From Purshia tridentata (taxonomy: Eukaryota; Streptophyta; Magnoliopsida; Rosales; Rosaceae), in NCBI GenBank assembly GCA_003254885.1, contig QANT01007590.1, positions 1 through 24,693 on the forward strand: a stretch of 24,693 nt of DNA, written 5' to 3'. Every line of letters begins with the position of its first letter. The first letter of the stretch is position 1. A program made the position numbers and the translations under genes. A model generated the notes under the pieces. It was not told where the DNA came from, did not search any database, and saw only the letters and a program-made list of their open reading frames with translations. Below, piece by piece: positions 1 to 10,617 of this stretch.

Positions 1-514
1 AATGAAATTAATAAATTTAAAAAACCCACCCACCACGCATAGCCCCTCACCCCTACATGCACGCAACCCCCACCTCACTGGCCTTTCTCTTAATTCTAGC
101 CACCTCGCACGCAGAACCTGAAAGGATCGATTGAGTGCGAAGGAACGTGCGTGGCCAGCAAGTGCGTAATCCTATTCACTGCTGCATCGCCTAATTCCGG
201 CCCACCCGGACATCCCTGCGCGCCCTTCCGTTGCAAGACCTTTTCCGCTGTCCTCAACCCTGTTGACTTCATCGCCAAAATCTGGATCTGCCTCTTCTTC
301 TACCAGTGCAACCTCTGCCGTTGGATTTGTTTTGATTTTATATTTTTTGTTAGATTGGGGCTAGGCAAAAACACCAAAAACAAAAACACAAAAACACACT
401 ATAGAACACCAAAACACAAAAACACAAGCTCATCTTCTGCTACTTTTTTTTTTCTATTGATCTTCTTCTTCATTTTTTCTTTCATTCTTCTGTGTTTTTT
501 TTAATTGTTCTGTG
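1..514. other. Unassigned leading stretch with a GC-richer ORF-bearing block
   Basis: No gene is recognised here. Bases about 110-330 are richer in G and C than the surroundings and stay open on both strands: plus from 151 (117 codons ending at 504, using a non-ATG start) and minus 278-96. The plus reading becomes a run of Phe, Ile and Leu codons after about residue 55, which is what T-rich DNA gives by chance. Bases 365-425 are A/C-rich near-repeats of the type acaccaaaaacaaaaacac. The block could be a gene or transposon fragment, but I cannot name a family and do not call a CDS. Confidence 0.25.
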
Positions 515-620
515 AGGTGGGGTGGGACAAGAAGCGGGGCTGGACATGGTGGGGACGAGGGCTGGGGCTGGGCAAGGTGGGCGTGGGGCAAAGTTGGGTA
601 GGGGGTGGGGCTGAGTGGGG
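515..620 (+). repeat. G-run-rich tract, potential G-quadruplex cluster
   Basis: The plus strand carries about thirteen runs of three to five G within roughly 105 bases, separated mostly by 1-8 bases, with low-complexity units such as ggggctgggg. Several sets of four runs satisfy the usual G3+N1-7 pattern. It stands out sharply against AT-rich flanks. It may be part of a degraded element or simple low-complexity sequence. Folding is inferred from pattern only. Confidence 0.6.
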
Positions 621-1394
621 TACTAACTTGCAATTCAACCCAGACCTAAGGTTCTAAATTGTAATTTACCCTTTTTTTTTTCTTTTTATTGCAAGAGGAA
701 TCTTATTTATCATTCATCAAAATTCACTTATATTTTTTAAACTTTTGAATAAGAAAAATAGCAACGTAACATCATAAATATGAGAAGAGATTTACAACAT
801 TGAAATGTGAGATCTCTCATGTTTGTGACACTACCTCCTCTTAGGCCCTACGACTAAGAGGCTAAGCTATTGTCCATTGACGTCTTCTTCTCTGGCTTCT
901 TCCTCACAAGCAGGTGGTGAGTGACTAACTGCCTAACTAGTTGGCAATCCACGGGGGCAAGTGGTGACTGATGGTGGTGGATAGTGCGCGTGGACCATAG
1001 GGTAAGCTTCTTCTCCGGCTTGGTGGCAGGCGGCTATGGTTGGATGCCTTTTTCTTTGGCATTCACGGGGTCAGACAACCCCGCATGACCCCACGTGGAT
1101 CCACCACTGTACACATAAGAAGAAAAAGGGTTAATATATAAAAAGACAATTATTGTCTATTTAGTAATATATTTTTATACTAATTGAGAGTAACAAAAGC
1201 ATTCAAATAATCACAAGGAAAAACTTATTTATTACATGGACTGAATTGATTTAAATATGAAAAATTAGTTTATTTATCATTGAAAAATGTGCAATGTGTT
1301 TGGATCATTAATTGTATAAAAAACTTTATTTGAAGTTTTAATGAGAAACCACCATTTTCAATGAACTTGAATTTTGTGATTAGCCATAAAAATA
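621..1394. other. Intergenic stretch, transposon-derived in part
   Basis: No coding region is supported. Bases about 870-1109 are GC-richer and end in a hAT-like terminal sequence described separately. Bases 1110-1386 are plain AT-rich DNA in which I see no structure. Confidence 0.5.
1060..1109. mobile_element. Lone hAT-type right end
   Basis: The sequence ends with ggatccaccactg at 1097-1109. Its reverse complement, cagtggtggatcc, is the start typical of a common plant hAT terminal inverted repeat. Inside it lie a ggggtca-type motif and repeated gacccc motifs, as in the elements at 2616-3489 and 17592-18372. I could not find a matching left end or an 8-bp target duplication of the flank tacacata, so this is probably a truncated copy. 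Confidence 0.4.
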
Positions 1395-2151
1395 GAGTGT
1401 TGCTATTTTCATACTCATTTTCCTCTCACTACACACCAATTTCTTACTTCACACCCTTTTTTCTTTTTTCTTTTTTAAATTTCTCAAAACACACTCCCAA
1501 AATATTCAAAATACTCTAAATACACTCACAACAACAAAAAACCGTCCATCCCACCCTACCCCTAACGCCAAACTCATCCCCGACATGGACCCTTACCTCG
1601 ACACCAACTTTGACCACAATCACCGGTCGGCCTCCCTTCCTCTCTTTCCCTCTCACTCATCTCTTATGTCTCCCTTTCTCTCGTTTTCCCTATCTCTCTT
1701 CTCTTCCCTCTCTCTTCTTTCTCCCTTTCTCTCTCTACTTACTACTACTCTCTCTTCGATCGATGGGGCTGGGTGAGGGCGAGGTAGGGGAAGGTCTGGG
1801 CAGGCTGGTGCTTAGGTTAGAGTGGGTGAGCTGGGGTGTTCGTTAATATTGAGGACGACAAGGTCGCCGGTCCCTGCAATTGATCGGAGAGAGAGAGAGA
1901 GAAAGAAAAAGAGAGAGGAAATATAGGGAGAGATACAGAAGAAGAGAGAAAGGGATGCCAATGGGTTGAATCGCTGGCGACTGTGGCAACGTGCAGCAAA
2001 GTTGAGGTTTGGGGTAGGGTCTGAACTTGGGCGGGTGGGTTGGAGTGTATTGTCCTTTGATAATTTAGGTTTGGGTTAAAATGGTAATTTACTAAATAAA
2101 TGAGGAGGGGTGTGTACTGAGAGTAAATAGGGTGTGCAAATAGCAGCCTTC
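1395..2151. mobile_element. MULE-like foldback element with long terminal inverted repeats
   Basis: The left end gagtgttgctatttt (from 1395) and the reverse complement of the right end, gaaggctgctatttg (from 2151), match over most positions. The similarity continues inward for about 45 bases, including a shared ctctca-tacacacc block. Both borders carry the direct repeat taaaaata (1387-1394 and 2152-2159), consistent with an 8-9 bp target duplication as in Mutator-like elements. The inside is GC-richer. It has a pyrimidine-rich arm (about 1636-1750) opposed by a purine-rich arm with (GA)n (about 1886-1960), so the element could fold on itself. Short ORFs inside (for example 1585-1776) are Ser/Leu-rich translations of (CT)n and are not called as genes. 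No transposase is seen. Confidence 0.7.
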
Positions 2152-2159
2152 TAAAAATA

Positions 2160-2615
2160 TTAGGTACTCCGCATAGGATTTGGATCATCTCCTAAACTAT
2201 CTAAGCTTTTAATTATAAAGTACCATGTATACATTATAAAATTTTATGGTTCAAAATAAAATTAGGTTTTTGTCTCTCATTTAACTTATATAACTTGATG
2301 GCCAAAAAAAAAACACCATGTATAACTTGAAAAATTAAAGAAAAAGAAAAAAGAGTATAATGGCTCTAGGACTTCCTTACTTTCCATGATCTTGTCCCTT
2401 GCATAGAACCTTGGCTACCATAGTTAACTCAAGCCTTTCTCTCTTGACTCTCTCCTCTTCAGTTCTCTCTCCTTCAATCCTGTGCAAAGATTTGTCAATT
2501 TAGAAAGATAGGAACATGAGGGACAATGAATGGTGCGGGCATGTCACTCATCAGTAGAAGCCTAAATTAAGTTAATGGAATGTTGTTGATGGAAGATGGA
2601 ATAGAGAGTTATAAC
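2160..2615. other. Intergenic AT-rich stretch
   Basis: No gene, RNA or clear repeat is visible. The motif caccatgtataacttg near 2315 echoes taccatgtatacatt near 2220 only weakly. Confidence 0.5.
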
Positions 2616-3489
2616 TAGGGACGGATCCAGGATCCCCCACTTGGGGGGTCATGGTCAGGCGGAGTCTAGAGCCGCGCAGCAGCGGCAAAATTTTTTAGAG
2701 ACTGGGCACATGTGAGGCTGCAGTAGTGGGGGATGGCCAGATGGGGAACTGGGTGTAGTTGTGGATGGGTGTGGGTTTTGGGAATTTTGGAGGGAATTTT
2801 GCATATAGGTGGGGATTAGTAGGTAAGCAAGTAAGTGTAGGAACTTTAAAAAAAAAATAAACAAGCCAGTTGAAACTTTAAGCAGTGCCAAGAGACCATA
2901 GGTGGGAGAGTAAGTAGTGCCCATTTTAAAAGAAATGTGAAGCTTCTAGTTCTTTTCATAGTGGAGAACCAAGGTAAAGTAAACTAACAAGCAAGATGAA
3001 CAGGAATATTATGGATAAGATTACTAATAAGCGAAGCATAAGGTAATGATCACCAAGACTTAAAACACTGCTTAGTAACCGAATGGACGAAAGCAACTCA
3101 TGGAGCAGTAGTTTGGCACGTGAACACTTGGATAATTTACTTTGACATTGAACCTTGATGTTGAAACCCAAACATCAGACGTATAGTAGATGTTAGAGCA
3201 ATTACGCCTCAATATGTCAAAAAAGTCCGCTAAAAATTGTATGCAGTGAAGTTGAATAGACAATTGTCATTGTTCATATATAAGGTAACAAACATAGAAA
3301 AGAAAAACCAGCAGTCGTGTGTGGGCAGTGTGCCGCTCTTCTCAGTAAGGACTTTCATCGAACACCTGGGGGGTTGCCTTCTTCCACTTTGGGGGGTCAC
3401 TGGTGTCGCCGTCCAGAGGTCGCCCCCTTCGTGCTCCGCCGTCTGGAAGGTCGCCTGACCCCCCAAGCCACTACGTGCGTCTGTCCCTG
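2616..3489. mobile_element. hAT-like non-autonomous element
   Basis: The left end tagggacggatccaggat is followed by a ccccca/ggggggtca segment. The reverse complement of the right end is cagggacagacgcacg, followed by a cttggggggtca segment, so the first 9-10 bases and the subterminal G-rich motif are shared. The same subterminal style recurs in the element at 17592-18372. The right part (3370-3470) is GC-rich with gacccccc motifs. The 8-bp flanks (gttataac and attgtgta) do not match, so either the target duplication has decayed or a border is off by some bases. No transposase is recognised in the interior ORFs. Confidence 0.5.
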
Positions 3490-4042
3490 ATTGTGTAAGT
3501 CATTATATCATTTTTGTTTTATAAGTGATGCATAAATCCCAAATCAACAAAAAAAAAAGTGATGCATAAATAGTTTTACATTTTTGGATCACAAGATACC
3601 CAATATAACAGAATTATATTGCACTGAAATAACAGGACGGAAGACATTCATTTGAGGCCAAAAACCTCGCCCTAGGTGTTCGAAGCTCGCCCAAAATACT
3701 TTTTTATTGAATTGTGAGTGCATGCTAGTCTGAAATATTCTTTATTCTTTGTTATTTGTTAATGTTAAAAATTCTAAAGCCAATAACTATTTGGTCTAGT
3801 GGATGACGCTCAATCTTCTTGAGTTTAAATCTCATGAAGCCAGTTGATAAAAAAAAAAAGTGTTTGAATGCTACGCTAAAAAATAAGTGTCTGAACGTTG
3901 AGTTAGGTGTTAGAACGCTTGTAAATGAATTTCTGTTTTCACCAGTTTTGTATCCCCAAACAAATTGTCCCTCATTTTTTTATATCTAAACTAAAAGAAA
4001 AAACCTTGGACTTGTTGTTTTTTAGTGAAGAATTCTTACCAT
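3490..4042. other. Intergenic stretch
   Basis: No coding region is seen. A short exact duplication of about 15 bases (agtgatgcataaat) lies at about 3523-3536 and again near 3558-3571. A possible tRNA-related SINE within the stretch is listed separately. The rest is AT-rich and featureless. Confidence 0.5.
3790..3860 (+). mobile_element. Possible tRNA-related SINE remnant
   Basis: Three things sit in the right order: an A-box-like ttggtctagtgga at about 3791-3803, a B-box-like gagtttaaatctc at about 3821-3833, and an A-run at 3849-3859. The spacing fits a tRNA-derived SINE. The boxes are imperfect and no target duplication was found, so this is a weak call. Confidence 0.3.
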
Positions 4043-4045
4043 TTA

Positions 4046-4471
4046 TGGCCCGTTTGGTTCAAGTTTTAGAGGCCTAGGAATGGGAAATCAATTACATTCC
4101 TATGTTTAGTAAGTACATGGAAGGGAAATCATTTCTAGCCCAAAGGAAATCATTTCCCTTATTGGGGGGAAAATGAAACCCTTGCTGGATCTTGGGTTTT
4201 GGTTTCCCTCCTCTTGGGAAAGCATTTATTGCTTATTATATTTACTAAACTAACATTGATATTTATTAAATTAATTAAAATAAATATTGCTTTTGTTTAA
4301 TAAATAAGGGTATAATTGAAAAATTATACAAATTTTCTTTTCTTTTCCTGCACAAATCAAACAATGGAATGAAAATAAAAAGGAAATTAGTGGTTTTCTT
4401 TCCCGATATTACTAAACAGGGGAATATAATCTTACATTCCATTTCTCCTGAAAAAGTCATAGGAACGGCCC
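4046..4471. mobile_element. Tourist-like (PIF/Harbinger) MITE
   Basis: The element begins tggcccgtttggttc and ends ggaacggccc, whose reverse complement gggccgttcc resembles the left end. This is the gggcc-gtttgg type of terminus common in plant Harbinger MITEs. TTA lies on both sides (4043-4045 and 4472-4474), as expected for the 3-bp target duplication of the superfamily. The subterminal segments are also inverted: cctatgtttagtaa near 4101 and ttactaaacagggg near 4409. The interior has no coding capacity. Confidence 0.65.
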
Positions 4472-4997
4472 TTAGTGTTTCATCCAAATTTTCATAATTT
4501 GAAGTTGGTAATAATATAAAACGTATAGTTTTGACTTTTGAGTATTACTTGATTTTTGGTTAAACTCATCAATATACAATATTTAATTATCTCACGAGAA
4601 TAATATATTTATTTTGTACTCATTTTCTCATGATTGTGAAATGTAGAAGAGCATTACCTTTGAACGTGGATGGTGAATTGGTGATGGTGAATGCTGATGG
4701 ACCCTGTGTAAAACAATAAGAACTTGTACTGCCTGATTCAGAGAAAAAAAGAAATCCTTTACAGTGGAGTTGATTAAATCGTAACTGAAAAAGCACTACT
4801 TTTAGTGTGACAGCCACTTTTTTTTTTTGTCGCCGTTTCCACAAGAAGAAAGGTATGAGATAAGGTCAAAAACACCAAGCCACCCACACATATGACATAA
4901 CTAACTCATACAATCTACTTTGGAGTATTTTAAGTCATCTCTTTAGATTTCTTTCAAATATGAGAATAAGTTTGGGACAAAAGTTAAATTTAGAAAA

Positions 4998-5400
4998 GGG
5001 CTCTCCAATAGTAAAGTTGAAATTTCTCCAAATCATATAAAATTTGATAGTTGGAGGTTCAGGAAGAGTTTAGAGAGCCCTCATTCATTCAACTTGATTT
5101 GGAGAAAATTTTAGGGAAATTTCAAATTTGGGGAGATTTTATGAAAAGTTGGAGTTTTGTTTTATGTCAGAGTTTTAAAAAAAAATCAGATTTGGAGAAA
5201 GTTTTCCCATGTTAAAGTTGAAATTTCTCTTAAATAATTTTTTGTTTGGGTTTCTATACTAAAATCTGACAATTGAAGGTTTGAGGAGCCTCATCCATTC
5301 AACTTGATTTGAAATTTTTTTAAAGAAAATCCCAAATTTAAGGAGATTTTAAAAAAAGTTTGCAACTGTATTTTATAACAGTTCTCCAAATTTAAGTTTT
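4998..5400. repeat. Degenerate tandem repeats
   Basis: Two related blocks, about 5020-5185 and about 5215-5400, share in the same order a gttgaaatttctc motif, a cattcaacttgattt motif preceded by gcctcat, a caaattt motif and a ggagattttat/a motif. The period is roughly 190-200 bases and the copies are well diverged. The first block also has the short inverted pair gggctctc (4998-5005) and gagagccc (5073-5080). The origin is unknown, probably an old AT-rich transposon. Confidence 0.5.
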
Positions 5401-5613
5401 GAGAAATATTATCACTTAGCAACACACAAAAAAGGCAAAATCACTTTAATAGTGAATTGCAACGAAAGAAATATATGNGAGATTTTAAAAAAAGGTTGCA
5501 ACTGTATTTTATAACAGTTCTCCAAATTTAAGTTTTGAGAAATATTATCACTTAGCAACACACAAAAAAGGCAAAATCACTTTAATAGTGAATTGCAACG
5601 AAAGAAATATATG
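5343..5613. repeat. 135-bp direct duplication around a single N
   Basis: Bases 5343-5477 and 5479-5613 are each 135 bases long and differ at one position (t versus g just after the A7 run). They are separated only by the N at 5478. The surrounding repeats are far more diverged, so this copy is either very recent or an assembly join where two contig ends overlap but were not merged. Confidence 0.9.
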
Positions 5614-6113
5614 TCTTGAAATTTTTTACAAGACATCATTTGTTAACTAAAAGATTATGACTTCATTTATTGACTAAATTTGAAAAAATAATTTTTGGTA
5701 GTTCTAATATTAGTGTTATTGCATTTATATGATTTTACCTAAAAAGGAAAACTCAAAAAATATATATATCTTGCCATATGGTTTAAGCACAAGCCTTGAG
5801 AAGTTGATAATAACAGCCCCTTTAATTATGTCCTAGTTTGGGAGGTGAGGACAGGGTTCAGTTAAAAGCATTATGGAATGAGAAGGATAGCAGTAAGGAA
5901 TGCACACAATACTTTTGTTAAGAACAACAACATATTGCCACAAACACTTTAAATGATGACATAAGGGGTGTCAAATAATATACCTATAAAGCTATATAAA
6001 CTTTATAATATCCTGGCTCTGTAAGTCGATGAAAGCATATATAATTACTTTAAGCTGTAGTAAACATGCAGCAGGACAAGCAATGCTCCAGTATTATTGA
6101 AATGTCAAACGAC

Positions 6114-9100
6114 TCAAACTTGTGAATAACGATCCGCGATTTGTGATACTGAAGAATATATACCAAGGCCTGCAGCAAAGATTCCCAATGCAGCAACTAT
6201 GGAACCTGAAACAACCTAAAGAAGCCGAAAAAATGAGAGGAAACTGTCACATTCTCAAACAGAATTAAAGGCAGTAAGAAGCATAATTGCTAGTCTGCTA
6301 GATTTTGGCCAGCAAACCGATTAAATGTCTCTTAGTTGTTGGTATGGTTACTTTGTTGTCACTGATGAGACTCAAGACTTGTATCAAATGAAAGATTATA
6401 GTGATATAGGTTCTCAGTTGAGTGAGTATCAGATCCTTAATTCTCCATTTTATGCATTTTGTTCTCTGTCAAGGCCATGTATGAAAGAAAATTCTTGCAA
6501 GACACATTGGACAGATAAGATATTCAGTACATCTCCCTTACCTGTATCCTTGAGGCCTTCTTTCCTGCTATTCTCAGAAAGCATAGTGTTGGGACTATTA
6601 CAGACTGCATCAAAGCCACACAGATCAGATTCAATATTGATATCCTTGCAAATATTCAATACCAACAGGAAAAGAATACAAGGAGAACAAGCATATATAC
6701 AGTAAGAGATGTGAGAATCACAATCTGCAGGCTACCACAGACCATGTAAGCATAGTATTTCTCAAACTAACTAGTCTGATGCTAGTATCACCAATGTATC
6801 ACATCCTTGATTGTATTGATGCCTAAAACACGAAGAATCACATGTTCCATGCTCTGAGAGTGTATAAAGATGAATTGTGCTCAATAAAACTCCCAAGCAA
6901 CTTGAAATTGTAATGCTCATAAATGTTTCTGCTGTAAGTGCAAACCAGTAATACACAGACATCACTGCTGAAAATGATGATAGTTAACAGAGCAGAACAC
7001 ACTAAACATGTCCTCAGTCATTTCATGATTGATTTGGTTTTGCCACTCTTGACTACAACTACTTACAGTACTGTCATTTGTATGGACTACAACTATGTAT
7101 TTGCTGAACAGAGGTGTAAGCTTACCACAAGTATGCTGAGTAGAGAACCTATTAAAGCCATCATAAGGCCTGAAATAAGAAAAAAACAACCGACATAATT
7201 AGGTTTACTAAATTTGACAGGTGCAGAAAGTTGGAGAATATGCTCAAGAAGTATAATGCAATACAAATAGTAGGTCAATTTTACTTTTTTTTTGGACTAA
7301 TGGTCAAATTCTTTTATTAACTTCATTCAAATCACAGATATTCTTGAAATGATGAGGGGATATAATGAATAAAATAACATTTTGAGAGATGGAAGTGCTT
7401 GAAGCCTAAACTTACCAAAGAAAGGAATAAGAAAGGCAGCACCAAGGGAAGAAAAGACGAGTGCCGTTCTTAAAAGAATGAAACACCAGAAACTATTAGA
7501 AAGTCGAACTGGCAGCAGCTCCTCAATACTCCTTGCTAATGGGTTCATCAACAGGGCATATTTGCTAAATGTTAAGGAAGCAAATCTAAAAAGTAACCTC
7601 AGACAATTATCAGATTATACCCACTAATATAATTTTGAAAAGTAATAGTAATACACACACACACATGCATATACTGTTTAAAGGATATTTACTCAATGGG
7701 TTGATAACCTGTAGAAAAGAAAGAAAAGTGAGTTCAGAAACCACATAAATGTCGACCACGTAATTCATGAACACAAACATCCCATAACAAATTGACAATC
7801 CACAATCTCACACTTACTGTTGTCCACAATGCAACTTTGGACAGAAAAGCATGTGGTGGCATGTTTAAAGTTATCTGAGACAATGTGCTTTGACCAAACA
7901 TGAGATATCCCATTACTGCAACACTCCCATATAACAGAACGCACAATATAAAACTGCATACCAAGAAAAATGTAAGGAATAAGAAAGGCAAGGGAACCAT
8001 GTGCCAAGTACAACAATATTAACTGTTATACCATGTTATCACCGCTTTGGTAAATTCTCTTTTGTTTGCCATGGACTGGTAGATATTTGGAAACACAGTA
8101 TGCCCAGCAAAGCAAAACCCATACACACCAATTACAAGTGGAATTCCACTCCAGTTCACTAGTGGACCGGTTTGATGAAACCCAATCCCACCAGTTGTAC
8201 CAAGTAAAATTACACATAGAACAATCAAAATTGTGACAATGACCCCACCAGCTGCAAAAGAAAATAACCAAGAATTCAGATGATTGCATATGAAAATCAT
8301 TCATCTTTTCAAGGCTTGAAAACAGTGGGGCGTTTTGCAACACCTGAAAGGAATGAAATCAAACGAAGATCCCTCAACCAAACAGTTGGTAGAACAACCA
8401 GGGCAGTAAGAATTCCAAAGAAGTGCATGGAGTCCAGGTGAAAACCAGCCCAATTCAAGGATGTTCCTGGGAATAGCCTGCTGAGATTATCTCCTTCCAA
8501 AATGATGAATTCTACACAATACGACTGCACAAAAAGAAATTTAAAAAAAAAATTAAGATTTATGGTTCAAGTAAAAAGTAGAACTAGAATCAATGCTTCA
8601 CTTACATATAGTTCCACGTACAAAATGATCTGCACCATAATCAAGAGATGCAATAATATCAGAAAATACTGAATACAAAAATCTGACATGGCAGTATTGA
8701 AAAAATCATCTAGAAGAATAGAGTAAATTTATAACAGTGCTTCAAATAAATTATATGTATCTTAAAATTGACTGGAATCATTGGTATATGAGCAATAACC
8801 ACGATATACACCTAGACTGGCCTGCTCTTCATTTTTCTAAGAGTGAAGCCATATACGGCCAATAAGTTACAACTTACAGATATGAAAAGACGTCCATATC
8901 TTCCAAAGGCAGCTTCTCCTAAATCTGGGTAAGTTGTGATGCCTTCTCTGTTCTCAAAGCAGTATCTCATGAGTGTGGCTGTGTAACAACACACAACTGA
9001 AAAAAAAAGTAGCACCAGCAAACCTGCCCAGCCAGCTTGTTTTACTGTATAAGGTGTAGAAAGAAGCCCAACTCCAGCCATTACATTAATTCCTGTCCAA

Positions 9101-10566
9101 AAACATGTGAACATGAATTCAACCAAAGACAGCCACGATACAAAAGGTTAATTAACAGAGTAAATGCAGACAGAAAATAGATCCATGTAATGGGAAAGGT
9201 AAGTTATTACTTTATATATAACCTTTGTTTGCTAATTATTGTATATTTAGTAATCATAATCATAAACAATGAAGCAGATAAATAAGTATATGAACATTTT
9301 CTCACACAAACATTTTTTCCCATACCCTTGGGGGAAAAGTATCATTCTAAGTAAAGGAAACGGCAATTTTGATGTCATAGAGTATTTACCAACATCAGTA
9401 GCACATATGATATATCGTACAAAAAATAAATAAACAAATTATATCAGACATAAAAATTACATAGGAACACAACAAAGTATACCATTGAAGACAGTTTGAG
9501 TGAAACTACATCCATAGCCAATAGGTAATTCACCAGTCAGCTGCTTATTTAGAGTGGATCTTTCTGACAATAATGATTGGGTTATTGCGATCCTATCCAA
9601 ATCACCCTTTGGATGAACGGATTCATGGCCAGACAAAAACGAAGCCTTTGAAACATTATCTAAATTGCTTTTCGACTGAATGGTAAAGCTGCAGAGGCTT
9701 GCATAGCTACCAAGTGGAACAAATCCAAGATTTGCAATATTTGGTGATGCTGCAATTGAGTAAGAATCAATTGTCTCCCTGCTCAAAAATAACATAAAAT
9801 AAGGTAACGAAAAATGAGCACTTGGGTAATATCAACTATAAAAATGTCTAAGAAAACATTATATAACAAGTAATGTGGAAAATAATTTAAAGTTATAATA
9901 ATTTATTAGATACTAACTTATACCACCAATCTAGGGGGATCAATGCATGATCAGGCTATGTCACCTCCCCATAGGAGAGTTGCCTTTGTAAACCTAGTAA
10001 GTAGTTTAATTTATCTTACAGTGTTGAATATGATAAGTCTTTTGAAGTGCATTCTACTAACTAATTTAGGCAATTATGTTTTTATTTTCTCTGTTCCTTG
10101 CTTTAGTTTTCTACACACAGCATACAGTAAATCTTTCAAATTGAAAAGAAATTGAAACATCTTGCTAATAGTGATTCATTTCAAAATCAATCGGTTGAAT
10201 TCTGTATGGTAGCTCAAATTTAAATCTGCAATATTTGTTAGGATTTCTATGGTGTATAGATTAATGGCGTACTGAACCCAATTAGAAGTGACCCAAGTTA
10301 TGATTTACCATGCTCGATCCAACCAAACGCTTAAAGAAAAAAGGGTAAACGTATAATTGTGTGAGAAAAAGAATGAAAGGAAGATATATATACTTGTAAC
10401 TCTGTGGCCATTTCTGAGAAGTAAAACTGACATGGCTGTGGATGCTACCAGTAGAACTGCTGCCACTCTGAGTCTTGTTCTCCTCAATATCGCTCTCTTC
10501 ATCTTCAACATCAGAATCAGACAAAAACGGATCCGATTCTCTCTCCTCAGCCTTCCTAAGAGCCAT
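6114..10566 (-). CDS. AVT1: Vacuolar amino acid transporter, AVT1 family (12 exons)
   Basis: Amino acid/auxin permease (Aa_trans) family. AVT1 proteins move neutral amino acids across the vacuolar membrane by proton exchange. Exons, in order of transcription: 10566-10394, 9778-9483, 9092-8878, 8629-8606, 8524-8344, 8251-8032, 7953-7818, 7708-7689, 7561-7416, 7169-7126, 6604-6542, 6215-6114. The sum is 1620 nt, 539 residues plus TGA, the usual AVT1 length. Residues 1-156 form an acidic Ser-rich cytosolic head with the family's WPQSYK (about 53-58). The transporter domain starts at [15 protein letters not shown] (157-171). Other family landmarks are [54 protein letters not shown] and NPLSKYAL. 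All but one intron are GT-AG; intron 8 fits the U12 class. Exons 4 (24 nt) and 8 (20 nt) are micro-exons. Nothing is broken. The start is the first in-frame ATG; the frame extends upstream only through a TTG. The paralogue letter cannot be set. Confidence 0.93.
7562..7688 (-). other. U12-type intron (intron 8) with apparent AT-AA ends
   Basis: On the minus strand the intron opens with ATATCCTTT (7688-7680), an exact match to the minor-spliceosome donor consensus. Its 3' end has TTCCTTAAC (7579-7571), an exact U12 branch-site match. Joining GTTATCAACCCATTGAGTAA (exon 8) to ATATGCCCTG (exon 9) restores the family motif [12 protein letters not shown]. The intron then ends in AA, 10 nt past the branch A, a normal U12 distance. 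No GT-AG pair here keeps the frame. The shared AAATAT at both junctions leaves the exact cut ambiguous; a TA-AG cut also keeps the frame but has no class precedent. The intron holds an (AC)n run at about 7652-7664. Confidence 0.75.
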
Positions 10567-10609
10567 TGTAGGAGAAACAAAGAAAGACAAGGAGATGAAT
10601 GAAGTACCC

Positions 10610-10617
10610 TTTTTATA
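10610..10617 (-). promoter_or_regulatory. TATA-like box of the AVT1 gene
   Basis: TATAAAAA on the minus strand lies about 44 nt upstream of the ATG at 10566. It would give a very short leader if used, so either the leader is short or the true start lies further upstream. Confidence 0.4.

Larger units (their letters stand above)
4475..6113. other. Intergenic AT-rich stretch downstream of the transporter gene
   Basis: No gene is supported. Bases 4998-5400 hold degenerate repeats and 5343-5613 a recent duplication, both listed separately. Bases 5614-6113 contain the presumed 3' flank of the minus-strand transporter gene. There, aataat on the minus strand (plus 6093-6098) is a possible poly(A) signal variant close to the stop codon. 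Confidence 0.5.

Noticed and set aside
965..1109. A complete 137-bp hAT copy starting at tggtggtggat near 973
   Set aside because: The 8-bp flanks on the two sides do not match and the left similarity is short, so only the right end is reported.
1585..1846. Ser/Leu/Phe-rich ORFs inside the MULE-like element
   Set aside because: They translate a (CT)n-rich arm in two frames; low complexity explains both.
2655..3263. Minus-strand ORFs inside the hAT-like element, as possible transposase remnants
   Set aside because: I could find no hAT catalytic or dimerisation motif in any of them.
6325..6705. Plus-strand ORF of 126 codons
   Set aside because: It lies across exon 11 and introns of the minus-strand transporter, whose frame and splice sites are clear. 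The plus reading is a shadow.
9943..10155. Plus-strand ORF in intron 1 of the transporter
   Set aside because: Hydrophobic T-rich translation, no family resemblance, and inside an intron with good splice borders.
10567..10590. Eight-residue extension of the transporter N-terminus
   Set aside because: It would start at TTG; the ATG at 10566 is the first usable start.
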